From NCBI RefSeq assembly GCF_002797735.1, contig NZ_PGFG01000001.1:930001-994000 (forward strand): DNA of 64,000 nucleotides, given 5' to 3'. Shown one piece after another: positions 8,791-18,578 of the stretch (position 1 is the first letter of the stretch; every line of letters begins with the position of its first letter). The stretch comes from Thermoflavifilum aggregans. GTDB taxonomy: Bacteria > Bacteroidota > Bacteroidia > Chitinophagales > Chitinophagaceae. The position numbers and the translations under genes are program-made. The notes under the pieces were generated by a model. The model ran no database searches and was not told where the DNA came from. It saw nothing but the letters and a program-made list of their open reading frames with translations.

Positions 8791-11700
8791 ATGAAACGGA
8801 ACTCCACCCACTGCCTGAGCAGGCGTGTATTCTCAGTTGCGTTATTCGCTACTTTACTTTTCTTCAGCAAAGCTGTTTTTGCCCAGCAGTCCCATCTTAT
8901 ACGTGGGCAGGTTTTTGAATCCAATGGTCGCACTCCTCTTCCCGGTGTTACGGTAGTGGTTAAGGGCACTCAATCAGGTACTGTAACCGATAATGACGGC
9001 AGATACCAGATTGAGGTATCGCCAGGAGATAGTTTGGAATTCCGCTATGTAGGCTATCAGGAGCGGCATATTCGTGTGGATGGGCAATCACAGATCAATG
9101 TATCCCTCATTCCTGTTGCAAGTAGCCTTAATGAGCTAGTTGTGATTGGATATGGAACTGTAAAGAAAAAAGATCTTACTGGTTCTGTATCAGTGGTTAA
9201 TATGAAAGATGCTGAAAAAAATCCAACATATGATGTCGCTAGAATGCTTCAGGGACAGGTAGCAGGGATCAGTGTACATGGTTCTGGTGAACCGGGAGGA
9301 TATGTTCAAATTAAACTAAGAGGAATCACTACTTTTGGGAACAATAGTCCGTTGTTTGTTGTAGATGGTGTACCTGTTGATGCTCCGTTTGATTTTTCAA
9401 CTGATGACATAGAAAGTATACAAGTATTGAAAGATGCTTCTGCGGCAGCAATTTATGGAGCACGAGCAGCAACAGGAGTAATTATTATTACAACTAAAAA
9501 AGGTAAACCTGGTCCACTTAAAGTCAGCTATGACGGATATTATGGTTGGCAACGAATTCCCAAATATATTCCGGTAACAGATCGTGTTGGTTATCAGAAA
9601 ATCACCACTGCAGCTGAGCTGAATGCAGGACTTACTATTGCTCCTGCCAATGATCCTTCTAACCCTAAATATATTTCCAATATCAACACCGACTGGCAGA
9701 AGGCTGCTTTAAAAACAGGCATTATACAGGACCACCACATCAATTTATCAGGAGGATCAGAAAATATTAATTATGATTTAGGATTAAGCTATTTTGATCA
9801 GACTGGAATTCAAGTTGGCCCTCAGAAATATGATAGATATACTCTAAACGCAAACTTTGGTGGTCATAAAGGAAGATTTAATTACGGAGCCAAGCTTGCC
9901 TATACACAATCCCACAAAGGGAACTATGCTGCTACTCAGGGCCACGCAGTATTTGGTGGTACTGTTACCGCAATGTTAACAGCAATACCAACTGTACCTG
10001 TATATGACTCCACCAGATTAGGAGGTTACGGGGGAAGTGATGCTGCATTGCAAAGAGCTATATCTGCGAATGTAGTCGGAATTAATAATCTCGTTCATGA
10101 TTACAGTGATAGAAACAGGGCTTTTGGAAATATCTGGGGTGAGCTTGAAATAATACCAAACCTGAAATATAAATTAAATCTGAGTTATGATCGGACAGAT
10201 TATAAGAACTATCATTTTGAACCTAAATTTGATATGGGATATTATTACATCAATAATACATTCTACTTGAGTGAACAGTTGGGCAATGCTAATACTGGGC
10301 TTGTTGAAAACACACTCACCTATCATCTACAAACAGGAAAGCATCAATTTGATTTTCTGGCTGGAATGACCTATCAGGAAGACCATAATCAATGGATGTT
10401 AGGAACTGCACAGGATACAACTAACTTACAATTTCAAACATTCAGTGCTGTTTCCAATCCGGCAGCGAAAGGATTATCAAGTTACCTTGAAGCAAGTACT
10501 TTACTTTCTTACCTAGGAAGGATAAATTATAACTTTGCAGACCGTTATCTATTTACAGTAAACTTCAGAAGAGACGGATCATCTAGATTTAGTCCAGCAC
10601 ACAGATATGGTGATTTTGCCGGATTTGCTGCAGCATGGAATATTTCTAATGAAAAATTTATACAACTACCTAAACTGATCAGCAGTTTGAAACTAAGAGG
10701 CAGTTACGGTGAGTTGGGTAACCAGAATTTTGGAAATTACCTCTATCAATCTTACATTGATAATAGTGTGAACTATGATTTTAATGATCAACTTGCCATT
10801 GGTGCCACAACGGTTTCAGTAGCAGATCCTTCATTGAAATGGGAGTCAACAATTGTATCAGACGTTGGTATTGATGCTGGATTATTCAATGAAGCATTAA
10901 CTTTTACAATTGAATATTTTAATCGAGAGTCAAAGGATATTATTACTAATATACCAATCCCCTATTCTGTCGGTTCCTTCCCACAGACCGTTACAACCAA
11001 CGCTGCCTCTTTAAGAAACACGGGATTGGAGTTAACATTCACCTATCATAAAACAACCGGACAACTGCATTATGATATTACTTTTAATGGATCAACTCTT
11101 TCCAATAAAGTTTTGAAACTGGAGGAGCAAACAATCCCATTTATGGTAATGCAAGTAAAACCGAAGTTGGTCATCCTGTAGGCGAAATATTCGGTTATCT
11201 AACCGAAGGTATATTTCAGGATCAAAGCGATATTGCAAAACATGCCACACAAACAGGAGCAGCACCTGGTGACATCAAATTCAAGGACGTCAATGGCGAT
11301 GGAGTTATTACTGATCAGGATAGGGTTTATTTAGGAAACGCTATTCCTAAATATTATTATGGGCTGAATATCGATTTATCCTACAAAAATTTTGATTTCT
11401 CAATGTTCTGGCAGGGAAACGCCGGAAACAAGGTTTTCAATGCAGTATACCAGGCGCTGATGGCAGAACAATATGGTAACGATCATGTAGATGCGTTGAA
11501 TTTCTGGACTCCAACTCATACTAACACAAATGTTCCCAGACCAATTATTGGTGACCCGAACGGAAATGACCGGGTATCCAATAGGTTTGTGGAGAACGGA
11601 TCGTACGTGAAGCTACAGAATATTCAATTGGGGTATACGATCCCCTCAGATTTTGTGAGACGCACACATATTTTTAGTAGTTTTCATGTATATGTTGCAG

Positions 11701-11840
11701 GTGAGAATATCGTAACCATTTCTAACTATAAGGGATATGACCCGGATTTTATCAGTGATGGTTTATTTAGCAGAGGATTTGATTATGGTTCATTCCCTAA
11801 TCCCAGAACTATTATGTTTGGGATTCAGGCTGGTTTCTGA
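8791..11840 (+). pseudogene. SusC-family TonB-dependent outer membrane transporter, frameshifted
   Basis: SusC barrels import oligosaccharides across the outer membrane with TonB energy. A signal peptide is followed by a carboxypeptidase-regulatory-like domain (GRTPLPGVTVVVKGT) and a plug (NNSPLFVVDGVPVD, then VLKDASAAAIYGARAATGVI). The barrel then runs to a C-terminal Phe (FGIQAGF). The first frame ends at a TAG at 11179-11181 after 796 residues. Typical SusC sequence (NNPIYGNASKTEVGHPVGEI) continues in the frame offset by two, open from 11109 to 11840. One missing base, probably a G near 11122-11128, explains it; repaired length is about 1016 residues. No classical slippery heptamer is visible. 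Natural inactivation and a base-call error cannot be told apart. Confidence 0.9.
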
Positions 11841-11895
11841 AGTTTAATAAATCTAACTTTTTAATATTTGATTTTTAATTCAAAATTTACTTTAT

Positions 11896-13449
11896 ATGAA
11901 AACAAAATATCGGAATATAATTTTTGCGATTGCTGGATTAGTTCTTATCAGTAGCTGCTCAAAGAATCTGAATCAAATCAATCCCAATGCGCAGACATCT
12001 GCCTCATTCTGGAAGACAAGTACGGATGCCTTGCAGGGTATAAATGCTGCATATGCTCCTTTACTTCTCGATGGCTTGTTTATGCGTTTTACTCCGGTAC
12101 TTACAGATGTAAGAGGTGACGATGTGAGAAGCAATAGTCCCTGGACTGCTATTCGCAACGCAGCTATCTTTTCATTAAATACTAGTGATCCATCTGGTTA
12201 CGGCTGGACTTTTGACGAATTGTATGAAGGAGTTTACAGATGCAATCAGGTATTAGATTTTGTTCCCGGTATCCAAATGGATCAGAATCTGAAAAATAGA
12301 ATCCTTGGCCAGGCTTATTTCTTACGTGGTTTATATTTCTTTTATCTGGCAGATTTGTTTGGGAATGTAGCTATTCCTTTACATGCACCCCAATCACCTA
12401 AGGATTTCTTTTCTCCTCAAATGCCCGCTGATTCCGTATGGGCTCAGGCAATAGCTGATTTTAAGGCTGCAATTCCTTTATTACCGGTTTCTTATGCAAA
12501 TATCAATGGTCCGGACAATCAGGTTGGCAGAGCAACCAAAGGCGCAGCAATGGCATTCCTCGGAAAAACCTATTTATTTAATCACATGTATCAGCAAGCT
12601 GCTGAGCAATTTAAAAATGTAATAGACCTTGGCGTTTATGATTTGATGCCAAACTATGCAGATAACTTTGATGGACGTCATAAGAACAACCAAGAATCAA
12701 TTTTTGAGGTTCAATTTTCTTTAACAGCTGGTGGACAGGATCTTGGTTGGCAGGGTATTCCTTCTTCCACATGGGCTAAAACCAATGCAATTGCAATTAC
12801 TTACGGTCCACCTAATTTTGGATGGACTGATGTGCAACCTTCTTTTTATTTGTTTAATGAATTTCAGAAAGAAAAAACAATTGATAGTTCACTAGACCCC
12901 CGACTGGATGTTACAATTCTATATAACAAGCCTGGGGAAATGCTATATGGCCAATATTTCAGCGTCGTATATGCAGGCACCCCCTATTTAAATGATATCT
13001 TTTGTAAGAAATATGAAAATTGGGATACTAAGCCTAATGAATTTGATTGGAAGTCAGGGAAGGATTATATAATCATGCGTTATGCAGATGTATTGCTAAT
13101 GTATGCTGAATGTGAGAATGAACTGGGAAATGTCGCTGAATGTGCACATTATATTCAGATGGTAAGAAATCGTGTAAATCTACCTGATCGTGAGGCTGAA
13201 TTTGCAACATATTCCCAGGACCAGATGCGGGCACAAATATCACATGAGAGATTACTGGAATTTGCCCTTGAAGGGCATCGATTTGATGATATAAGACGAT
13301 GGGGCTGGTTAAATGATTCTACTAAATTGAATGAACTCAAACAACATGATCCTGAATTTAATTATTACAAACCTGGTCGTGATCTCTTACCTATTCCACA
13401 GGGAGAAATAGATAATAATCCTGGGTTCAAACAAAATCCAAGTTATTAA
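11896..13449 (+). CDS. SusD/RagB-family glycan-binding lipoprotein
   Basis: SusD proteins sit on the cell surface as a lid over the SusC barrel and bind the glycan. The 517-residue protein has a lipobox (LISSC, lipid Cys21) and N-terminal SusD-like helices with tetratricopeptide character (YFLRGLYFFYLADLFGNVAIP). The C-terminal RagB/SusD region has LLMYAECENELGN, RLLEFALEGHRFDDIRRWG and the tail LLPIPQGEIDNNPGFKQNPSY. It begins 55 bases after susC and its frame is intact. A terminator hairpin follows, so it closes the susC-susD unit. Confidence 0.96.
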   Translation: MKTKYRNIIFAIAGLVLISSCSKNLNQINPNAQTSASFWKTSTDALQGINAAYAPLLLDGLFMRFTPVLTDVRGDDVRSNSPWTAIRNAAIFSLNTSDPSGYGWTFDELYEGVYRCNQVLDFVPGIQMDQNLKNRILGQAYFLRGLYFFYLADLFGNVAIPLHAPQSPKDFFSPQMPADSVWAQAIADFKAAIPLLPVSYANINGPDNQVGRATKGAAMAFLGKTYLFNHMYQQAAEQFKNVIDLGVYDLMPNYADNFDGRHKNNQESIFEVQFSLTAGGQDLGWQGIPSSTWAKTNAIAITYGPPNFGWTDVQPSFYLFNEFQKEKTIDSSLDPRLDVTILYNKPGEMLYGQYFSVVYAGTPYLNDIFCKKYENWDTKPNEFDWKSGKDYIIMRYADVLLMYAECENELGNVAECAHYIQMVRNRVNLPDREAEFATYSQDQMRAQISHERLLEFALEGHRFDDIRRWGWLNDSTKLNELKQHDPEFNYYKPGRDLLPIPQGEIDNNPGFKQNPSY

Positions 13450-13467
13450 TTCATTTTCAAATACCTA

Positions 13468-13500
13468 TCCACCGAAATTAAATTTCGGTGGATTTTTATT
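13468..13500 (+). terminator. intrinsic terminator or attenuator after susD
   Basis: A perfect 10-bp stem (TCCACCGAAA 13468-13477 with TTTCGGTGGA 13483-13492) has a 5-nt loop and is followed by TTTTTATTT. It separates susCD from the hydrolase genes and may lower their expression. Confidence 0.75.
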
Positions 13501-13511
13501 TAAAAAGAAAT

Positions 13512-15002
13512 ATGAATATGCGGATATTCTCTTTTTCCTTGTTGTTTTACTGCATTTTTATTTTTGCATCGTGTAAAAAATCAGATCATGTCCAACCTTC
13601 ATCAGGTACTCAACCAGATACGACGTCTAATCAACCGACTCCTTTTGATATTAATAGTATAACGGATACATATGCTGATATAGCAGATTTTCAATTTTAT
13701 CCAAAGTGGACTGTGTATAATGTGCATGACCCTTCTATAAAAAAGCTGGGGGATTATTATTATTGCTATAGTACAGATGTGGCTTATGGTATTTCAGTCA
13801 GACCCGGAATCCAGATTCGCAGATCTAAAGACCTGATTCAATGGCAATTCGTAGGATGGGCATTCAATGGCATTCCATCTCTTGCTGCTAATTTTATCTC
13901 TCAGCACGGTGGTACTCCCAATCAAGGTATATGGGCGCCATATATCTTAAAAGTGAATGGAGAATACAGATTATATTTTGCGCTCTCCTCCTCAACACCC
14001 AGGTTGAGTGTAATTGAACTGGCTGTATCTTCATCTCCGGAAGGTCCGTGGCAGGAAAGGGGAATTGTAGTTACCTCCCTGAATGATAATACTGTACAAA
14101 CCAATGCTATTGATCCAAGTGTTTTGGTAGCTCCGGATGGGAATCAATGGCTATATTATGGCTCTGCGTGGGATGGAATTTATGTATTGCAACTCAATCC
14201 ATCGACAGGGTTAGCTTTAAATGCAGGAGATAAGGGGAAAAGAATTGCACAAAGAGGATTTACCAACGGACAGGTAAACGGAAATATTGAAGCTCCGGAA
14301 ATATTTTACAATAGTCAGTTAAAAAAATATTATCTTTTTATTTCTTATGATTGGTTTGAAACCAAGTATAATGTCAGAGTGGGAAGGTCTGATCGACCAG
14401 ATGGTCCATTTTACGATTACTTTGGAAATGATATGAATACAGAACAGGATCATTTGCCTATGATTCTGGCACCATACGAATTTATGAACCAGAGTGGATG
14501 GCAGGGTACAGGTGGATGTGCAGTTTTTCAGGATGATAGTGGAAATGCTTATATGGGACATAATGCCAGACCTGGAGTAAATAAATATTTTATGGATTTG
14601 CATATCAGAAAAATTTTCTGGACCCAGGATGGATGGCCTGTGGTTTCACCTGAGCGTTATGCTGGTGTTCCTCAGCAAACGATTTCTGCAAATGATTTGG
14701 TAGGAAAATGGGAATGGATTATTTTTAATTACCGTGTGGTACCTGGATATCAGAATGAACAGGTTTCTCCCGATTTCCAATATTCTCAGGTAGTAGATAT
14801 GCAACCAAATGGAGTATTTGATAACAATCCTTCAAATACCTGGACTTATCAATCCCCTTGGTTGAAGTTAAAATGGGCCAGTGGTTTACAGGCAGAAGTT
14901 ATGGTTACCATGGACCGTGATTGGGAAAATCATGATACAACGATTGTATTTACGGGACTAGATAATCAGGGATATACAGTATGGGGCAAAAAATTGAAAT
15001 AG
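13512..15002 (+). CDS. GH43 family lipoprotein, probable arabinan-active enzyme
   Basis: The 496-residue lipoprotein has a lipobox ending at Cys21 (FIFASC). The five-bladed propeller shows the GH43 catalytic triad: base Asp73 (VHDPSI), pKa modulator Asp201 (AIDPSV) and acid Glu260 (IEAPEI). A C-terminal extension (about 400-496) holds a beta-sandwich domain like that of extended endo-1,5-alpha-L-arabinanases. A GTG 24 bases upstream lies within the susD terminator, so the ATG at 13512 is preferred. Endo-arabinanase is the best guess, with exo-arabinofuranosidase possible. It is followed by a second GH43 gene after 25 bases. Confidence 0.87.
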   Translation: MNMRIFSFSLLFYCIFIFASCKKSDHVQPSSGTQPDTTSNQPTPFDINSITDTYADIADFQFYPKWTVYNVHDPSIKKLGDYYYCYSTDVAYGISVRPGIQIRRSKDLIQWQFVGWAFNGIPSLAANFISQHGGTPNQGIWAPYILKVNGEYRLYFALSSSTPRLSVIELAVSSSPEGPWQERGIVVTSLNDNTVQTNAIDPSVLVAPDGNQWLYYGSAWDGIYVLQLNPSTGLALNAGDKGKRIAQRGFTNGQVNGNIEAPEIFYNSQLKKYYLFISYDWFETKYNVRVGRSDRPDGPFYDYFGNDMNTEQDHLPMILAPYEFMNQSGWQGTGGCAVFQDDSGNAYMGHNARPGVNKYFMDLHIRKIFWTQDGWPVVSPERYAGVPQQTISANDLVGKWEWIIFNYRVVPGYQNEQVSPDFQYSQVVDMQPNGVFDNNPSNTWTYQSPWLKLKWASGLQAEVMVTMDRDWENHDTTIVFTGLDNQGYTVWGKKLK

Positions 15003-15027
15003 AAAATTGAAATAAAAAAAATTTCAG

Positions 15028-16038
15028 ATGGATACAAAAATGAGTTTATTTAAAATGCTATCTGGTGCATTAATTTTTTTTGCACTGAACATTCAGATCT
15101 CTTCCGCACAGATATATTCTATCCGTGCACATGATCCTGCTATTATCAAAACTGATAGTACTTATTATATTTTCGCTACGGGAAGAGGTATCTTGTTCTG
15201 GTCATCAACAGATAGACAACACTGGCAATTTAGAGGCAGGATCTTTAATCGCACGCCCGATTGGGTATATCAAGTCGTTCCGGATTTTAATGGCGATATG
15301 TGGGCACCTGATATTTCATACCACAACGGCAAGTATTATCTTTTTTATGCGGTCTCAAAGTTCGAACGAAATACTTCAGCAATCGGGTTAGCAACCAATG
15401 TAACCCTGAATCCTGATGATCCGAACTATTACTGGGATGATCATGGTATTGTGATTCGGTCTATTCCCGGCAGGGATCTATGGAATGCCATTGATCCCAA
15501 TCTGATCGAAGATGAAAATGGTACCCCTTGGCTGGTATTCGGTTCATTCTGGGATGGTATAAAACTGGTTCAACTGGATAGCAGCCGAACAAAAATTGCT
15601 TATCCGGAAAAATGGTATACTGTTGCCTGCAGGCCTCGTACTTTTGGATTGGACGATACCCTACCTGGCGATGGTGCAATTGAAGCACCCTATATCATTC
15701 ATAGAAACGGATATTATTATTTGTTTGTTTCTTTCGATTATTGCTGCCGTGGTGTGAAAAGCAATTACAAAGTGGCTGTAGGAAGATCTAAACAGATCTG
15801 CGGACCTTATGTGGATCAGCAAGGTAAGCCGATGACACAGGGTGGAGGTACCATCATTGTTGAAGGTAATTCGCATTTTCCTGGCTTAGGACATAATGCA
15901 ATACTTCGTGATGACGGAAAAGATTATATCGTATTGCATGCCTATGACGCGGAGCACAATGGAATCCCTGATCTGGCTATATTGCCTATTCGGTGGGTGA
16001 ATGACTGGCCGGTGGTGGATAAAAGCTATTTACAATAA
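15028..16038 (+). CDS. GH43 endo-1,5-alpha-L-arabinanase-like enzyme
   Basis: The 336-residue single-domain secreted enzyme has a Sec signal ending near NIQISSAQ. The catalytic triad is visible: Asp36 in IRAHDPAII, Asp156 in AIDPNLI and Glu219 in IEAPYII. NGDMWAPDISYHNGKYYLFYAVS, LVFGSFWDGI and FVSFDYCCRGVKSNYKV are typical of endo-arabinanases of the AbnA type, which cut alpha-1,5-linked L-arabinofuranosyl backbones. It lacks the C-terminal domain of its neighbour, so the pair may differ in chain-length preference. It overlaps nothing and is followed after 11 bases by the GH127-type gene, indicating one operon. Confidence 0.9.
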   Translation: MDTKMSLFKMLSGALIFFALNIQISSAQIYSIRAHDPAIIKTDSTYYIFATGRGILFWSSTDRQHWQFRGRIFNRTPDWVYQVVPDFNGDMWAPDISYHNGKYYLFYAVSKFERNTSAIGLATNVTLNPDDPNYYWDDHGIVIRSIPGRDLWNAIDPNLIEDENGTPWLVFGSFWDGIKLVQLDSSRTKIAYPEKWYTVACRPRTFGLDDTLPGDGAIEAPYIIHRNGYYYLFVSFDYCCRGVKSNYKVAVGRSKQICGPYVDQQGKPMTQGGGTIIVEGNSHFPGLGHNAILRDDGKDYIVLHAYDAEHNGIPDLAILPIRWVNDWPVVDKSYLQ

Positions 16039-16049
16039 ATTATCTGAAA

Positions 16050-18500
16050 ATGAAACATGCTTTTGTATGTGGCATTGTGTTTTTGTTGACAAGTTTTTGT
16101 CCTGAACATCATTTGCATCAAGCAAAAAATATCATAAGCAGTTTTCATCAGCCCCCTCTTCGACACGATTATCCTATTCATCCGGTTCCATTTGCAGATG
16201 TGAGATTAACCGATCATTTCTGGAAACCACGGATTGACCGGATGTACACGGTTACCTTACCGCATGAACTGGATGAATTGCGCATCACGGGCCGCGATCG
16301 TAATTTTCAACTGGCAGCTCTGGCGTTGGAAACGCATGTGGACACGGCTCATTTCTGTACGGAATATCCGTTTGATGATACGGATCTGTATAAGGTGATT
16401 GAAGGGATCAGTTATGCTTTGATGTTGCATCCGGATCCCTTGCTGAAAAAACGCATGGATAGCCTGATTGACCTGATTGCTGCTGCTCAGGAGCCCGATG
16501 GTTATTTATACACCGCACGCACCATCAATCCCTTGCATCCGCATCCATGGTCGGGTTTACAGCGCTGGGAGAAAGAGGAAGATTTGAGTCATGAACTCTA
16601 TAATTCCGGTCATCTGTTTCAGGCAGCGGCAGCAAATTATATTGCCACGGGTGATAAAAAATTACTGGATGTGGCTGTTAAAAATGCAAATTTATTATGT
16701 AACACTTTCGGCTGGGGTAAACTGGAAAAATATCCCGGACATCCGGAGGTGGAACTGGGATTGGTAAGCCTGTACCGGGTTACAGGCGATGTGCGTTATC
16801 TTCAACTGGCGAAATTTTTTCTGGATGTGCGTGGACCAGGCGGCAGCACGTATGAACAGGCTCAGCAAAAAGTAGTGGATCAGCGCAAAGCTGTAGGTCA
16901 TGCAGTGCGTGCAGGTTATTTATACTCTGCTATGGCTGATGTGAGCGCATTTACCGGCGATACGGCTTATGTACATGCTGATCGCTACATCTGGAATGAT
17001 ATTGTTTCAACACAACTTTACGTAACCGGAGGAGTGGGTGCTACCAGCAATGGTGAGGCATTTGGACAACCTTATGAATTGCCGAATCTGACTGCTTACA
17101 ATGAAACCTGTGCTTCCATTGCCAATGTATATTTCAATGAACGCATGTTCCTCACCACTGGTAATGCTGCTTATTATGATGTGCTGGAAAGAACGTTATA
17201 TAATGCGTTGTTATCCGGATTGTCGCTGCATGGTGATGAATTTTTCTATCCCAATCCATTGGCCTCCATGGGTCAATATGCGCGCAGTCCCTGGTTTGGC
17301 TGCTCCTGTTGTCCTACCAATTTAGCCCGTTTTATTCCGGTAGTGAGTGGCTATTTTTATGCAACTTCAGGCAATCAGATTTACGTGAATCTATATGGTG
17401 CCAATCAGGCTGCGATACATTTGCCAAAACAAATTGTGCATCTCAACGAACAAACCGATTATCCCTGGTCAGGAACTATCCGGATAGATATACAACCTGA
17501 ACAGACAGGTGCATTTACATTAAAGCTGCGCATTCCTGGATGGGCAAGAAACAAGCCTATACCCAGTGATCTATACAGGTTTGTCAATACTTCATCAGCG
17601 CCATATACAATTCAGTTAAATGGTCAAACCATTCATCCTGATCTGGAAAACGGATATGCTGTGATTACCAGAACCTGGAAGAAAGGCGATCAGATTGTAT
17701 TGCATTTTCCCATGGATGTACGTGTAATTGAAGCCAATCTGCAGGTAAAAGCAGATGTGGGAAGAATAGCTTTGCAGCGAGGGCCACTGGTGTATTGCCT
17801 GGAATGGCCTGATAATGCGGATCATCATGTGCTGAATCTGATTGTGGATCCGCATCAGCATTTTACAACCCTGTTCAAACCTGATTTGCTGGATGGTGTG
17901 CAGGTGATTCAGGGTCAGGCATTGTCGGCCCGCCGAACCCTGGAAGGAAAGATACAAACCATGCCTGTGCATTTCACGGCTATTCCCTATTATGCCTGGG
18001 CCAACCGAGGTCCGGGTGAAATGACGGTGTGGATGGCAGCCAGTGAAAAATCCGTGCAACCACTTCCGGCTCCTACTCTTGCTTACGCCAGTACCATCCG
18101 GGCTTCACGTCCCTCCCGTAGCCTGATAGCGCTTCATGATCAGCAGTTGCCTGACAGTTCAAATGATCATTCCGTCATGTACTTTCACTGGTGGCCGGAG
18201 AAAGATACCACAGTGTGGGTGGAATATGATTTCAAACAACCTGCAACCATTTCATCGAGTGGTGTGTACTGGTATGATGATCATTTCACCGGTGGCGGAT
18301 GCAGCGTACCCGACAGTTGGCAATTGTTGTATCAGAAAGATGGTCAATGGATTCCTGTAGAAAATATCACATCTTATACTACTGATAAAGATCGGATGAA
18401 TGTGGTGAAATTCAAACCTGTTTATACTTCAGCACTTCGCATGATGATCAGGTTGAACAAAAACTACTCCACCGGCATCTACGAGTGGGAGGTGAAATAA
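16050..18500 (+). CDS. GH127-type beta-L-arabinofuranosidase (DUF1680)
   Basis: GH127 enzymes remove beta-L-arabinofuranose; the founding member HypBA1 acts on hydroxyproline-linked beta-arabinobiose. This 816-residue protein has an N-terminal signal, an (alpha/alpha)6 barrel and C-terminal beta-sandwich domains, with an added discoidin-like tail (about 690-816). The zinc and catalytic ligands of the family are present: Glu352 and Cys354 in YNETCAS, and Cys420-Cys421 in FGCSCCPTN, Cys421 being the expected nucleophile. The tail is longer than in HypBA1 (658 residues). It follows the GH43 gene by 11 bases. Substrate position is inferred from the family. Confidence 0.9.
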   Translation: MKHAFVCGIVFLLTSFCPEHHLHQAKNIISSFHQPPLRHDYPIHPVPFADVRLTDHFWKPRIDRMYTVTLPHELDELRITGRDRNFQLAALALETHVDTAHFCTEYPFDDTDLYKVIEGISYALMLHPDPLLKKRMDSLIDLIAAAQEPDGYLYTARTINPLHPHPWSGLQRWEKEEDLSHELYNSGHLFQAAAANYIATGDKKLLDVAVKNANLLCNTFGWGKLEKYPGHPEVELGLVSLYRVTGDVRYLQLAKFFLDVRGPGGSTYEQAQQKVVDQRKAVGHAVRAGYLYSAMADVSAFTGDTAYVHADRYIWNDIVSTQLYVTGGVGATSNGEAFGQPYELPNLTAYNETCASIANVYFNERMFLTTGNAAYYDVLERTLYNALLSGLSLHGDEFFYPNPLASMGQYARSPWFGCSCCPTNLARFIPVVSGYFYATSGNQIYVNLYGANQAAIHLPKQIVHLNEQTDYPWSGTIRIDIQPEQTGAFTLKLRIPGWARNKPIPSDLYRFVNTSSAPYTIQLNGQTIHPDLENGYAVITRTWKKGDQIVLHFPMDVRVIEANLQVKADVGRIALQRGPLVYCLEWPDNADHHVLNLIVDPHQHFTTLFKPDLLDGVQVIQGQALSARRTLEGKIQTMPVHFTAIPYYAWANRGPGEMTVWMAASEKSVQPLPAPTLAYASTIRASRPSRSLIALHDQQLPDSSNDHSVMYFHWWPEKDTTVWVEYDFKQPATISSSGVYWYDDHFTGGGCSVPDSWQLLYQKDGQWIPVENITSYTTDKDRMNVVKFKPVYTSALRMMIRLNKNYSTGIYEWEVK

Positions 18501-18578
18501 GAAGGCAAAAGATTTAATTTAGTAGAGACATTCCCACGATTCGGGATAAGCATTTGTTTTTTTACTAAAAATCAAGTT

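Noticed and set aside
11107-11181. Programmed -1 frameshifting in susC
   Set aside because: No X-XXY-YYZ heptamer in the right phase was found in the overlap; a lost base is simpler.
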